A stretch of 64,000 nt of DNA from Thamnaconus septentrionalis. Its lineage: Eukaryota; Chordata; Actinopteri; Tetraodontiformes; Monacanthidae. Positions 62,291-64,000 of this stretch are shown here, in pieces. A program made the translations under genes and the position numbers. Each line of letters begins with the position of its first letter. Position 1 is the stretch's first letter. The DNA lies in NCBI GenBank assembly GCA_009823395.1, contig CM020514.1, positions 8,470,466-8,534,465 on the forward strand. The letters run 5' to 3'. The notes beneath the pieces are model-generated. The model searched no databases and was not told where the DNA came from. It saw only the letters and a list, made by a program, of their open reading frames with translations.

Positions 62291-64000
62291 CAAGACTTTC
62301 GAGAGCGGACTCGTTCAGCATCATGTATGTGAAGAGCTGCTATGTTGCATCTGAACTGAAACCTAATGTTCCAAGGTGATTTACAGCTTCCATGATATAC
62401 CCTTTTCATTGTTTTGTTTTTTTGCTATCTTGGACCTTTTGTTTCTTGACCTGACATCAATAATTAACAAAATCCTCTCTAGATGTCCAGGAAATAGCTT
62501 ATTTAGCCTTCGGTTTCCAAAAAAACCCAAACATTCTGTTTCAACCTTCTGCTAAAAGTGATGCTTTGTTTGACCTTCTGCATGTTTGAAAGGAGACACA
62601 AACAAGGTGGCATCAGTGGGAGAAGTCAGAACCTGTCTGGGGGTTCTAGTCAGTAGCCTGGAAGAGAGGAAGAAGAGAAAAAGCCTGGAAAATGTTGCCC
62701 TTAGTGACATCAGAACAGCTGATTTCCAGAACTGTATTTTATTTAGCACTCATACACCTTCAAAGTGCAACAGAAGAAATAAAGGACTTTCCTCATTAAC
62801 GGGAAGTTCAATGCAGAAGTAGAATTTTATTACGATGCAAGACCTTCAAAGTTCCTCCTCAATGTCATCCGGCTGTCAGACGCTCGTCAGGGCTTTGACG
62901 TGCGGTGTGCTCTGACACCCATCATCCTTCCCCAGCTGTTCCTATCCTGATGGCCCTGACCTGGCCCTGCAAAGGTTCCTCCCCCATGTGGACAAATACT
63001 GGTGGCCCACCGCCGGCAGCGGATCCCTGCGAGGCCCGTTTACCGAGAGGGCCGCCACTGTCTCCTCCTCTCAGTGCTCAGACGTCGTCAGCCAGTCTCT
63101 CCCCTGACAACTCGAGACAATGGGTCAAAAATGAAAAATGAAAAGTACCTACATTTTTATGCTGAAGTCTTCTGTTGGAGTCACGCTGTGATGTTTCGGG
63201 GGCGTAAACACGATTTGGCAGCCGCTCAGGTCTGTTTTCAGAAGTCGTCTCCTCAATGTGAAAGCAACTGCATCAAAGCGGGATATTGTCAGGGCCGTGT
63301 GGTCCTGGATGGGTCACCTCAGGCCTTAAACTCTGACCTCTCACTGGGAGGTGAGGTGTTCAGGGAAGTTTTGATCTTGACCGAGGCCCACATGTCCAAG
63401 GATTAAAAGTTGGCATATAGTTTTAAAAGCAATGACATACTTGATATTGAAAGTTCACTGCTGCAACATTTGGCAGCAGGTTCTGAGAGCCAGCTACAGG
63501 TTGAAGAGCCCCAGAGGTTGAAATTTCTCATCAGTATTTTAAAAGACCACCTGGACTTGATGAAATCGAAAGTGAATTACTTGTCCACGTTGAACCGTTT
63601 TTTGTAACATCTGTTTTTTCTGTTTAATTTAATAGATTTTGTGCACTTTCCACCTGTTTATATACATGTTTGGCTTTTCGCGCATTACCACTTGGTACTT
63701 GGTCACAGCTAAGGAAGCTAAGTAATTACAACAACACTACCGTCTACCGTCATACTTTTCGGTCATGTAAAACGCATATTGTGATTTTATTTCCTTCTCT
63801 GATGGGACATTGAACGTACCGCAAATGTGCCACAGGTCCCCTGTTATCATTTCCTTTTTTACATTTTTCTCCTGCTTGCAAATCAATTTGAGTTGCGTCT
63901 CGGCCTCTCCTCTCCGTCCTTGTCGCCGGACTTCTTTCCCCGTGGACTTATTTTCTCCGGCTCCGAAACATTTTCGATTTCAACTCAAAAGTTCTTGAGC

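Larger units (their letters stand above)
50764..64000. other. 3' flanking region, no convincing gene
   Basis: About 13 kb. I see microsatellites, a THAP pseudogene, transposon and retrotransposon fragments, one dispersed repeat copy, G-rich blocks and GC-balanced single-copy stretches (notably 53460-53800, 54680-55060, 55480-55880, 60980-61260). The stretches between listed features hold no frame I can assign to a family. Exons of a neighbouring gene could be present but unrecognised. Confidence 0.6.

Noticed and set aside
50147..64000. TMTC4 or another expected 3' neighbour of NALCN
   Set aside because: No frame matches proteins I know from that region, so I do not name a neighbour.

Overview
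The window is vertebrate nuclear DNA. One large, intron-rich gene dominates it, and the style is that of a teleost fish, probably percomorph-like: a compact copy of a gene that is far larger in mammals, abundant CA/TA microsatellites, Tc1/mariner and hAT remnants, and the retrotransposon-tail repeats typical of fish. The species cannot be named from the sequence alone.

Positions 2171-50146 on the + strand hold what looks like the complete coding part of nalcn, the sodium leak channel. I placed 43 coding exons. All 42 introns are GT-AG and every junction keeps phase. The exons sum to 5163 bp, a predicted protein of 1720 residues (human NALCN is 1738, from memory). All four six-transmembrane domains, the EEKE selectivity filter (E279, E553, K1114, E1388), the II-III and III-IV linkers and the C-terminal tail are present, with no stop or frameshift. 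The largest introns are intron 14 (11.6 kb) and intron 9 (9.3 kb); both carry repeats and non-repetitive stretches that could be regulatory. Domain I is encoded at 2171-8305, domain II at 19313-23622, the II-III linker at 23548-40184, domain III at 40659-42812, domain IV at 44803-47313 and the C-terminal tail to 50146.

Positions 1-2137 precede the first coding exon and hold no recognisable gene. They are probably the end of an intron in the 5' UTR, so the promoter likely lies outside the window. From 50147 to 64000 there is a 3' UTR and then about 13 kb with no convincing gene. That stretch contains a THAP-domain pseudogene, Tc1 and retrotransposon fragments, microsatellites, G-rich blocks and some enhancer-like single-copy sequence.

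I found no undescribed gene system. The observations most worth following are: a C-terminal segment of about 17 residues that is absent relative to the mammalian protein; a (TG)14 tract directly in front of the acceptor of an in-frame exon; a non-autonomous hAT element with an 8-bp target duplication; a three-copy dispersed repeat with a telomere-like spacer; and two perfect DNA hairpins.
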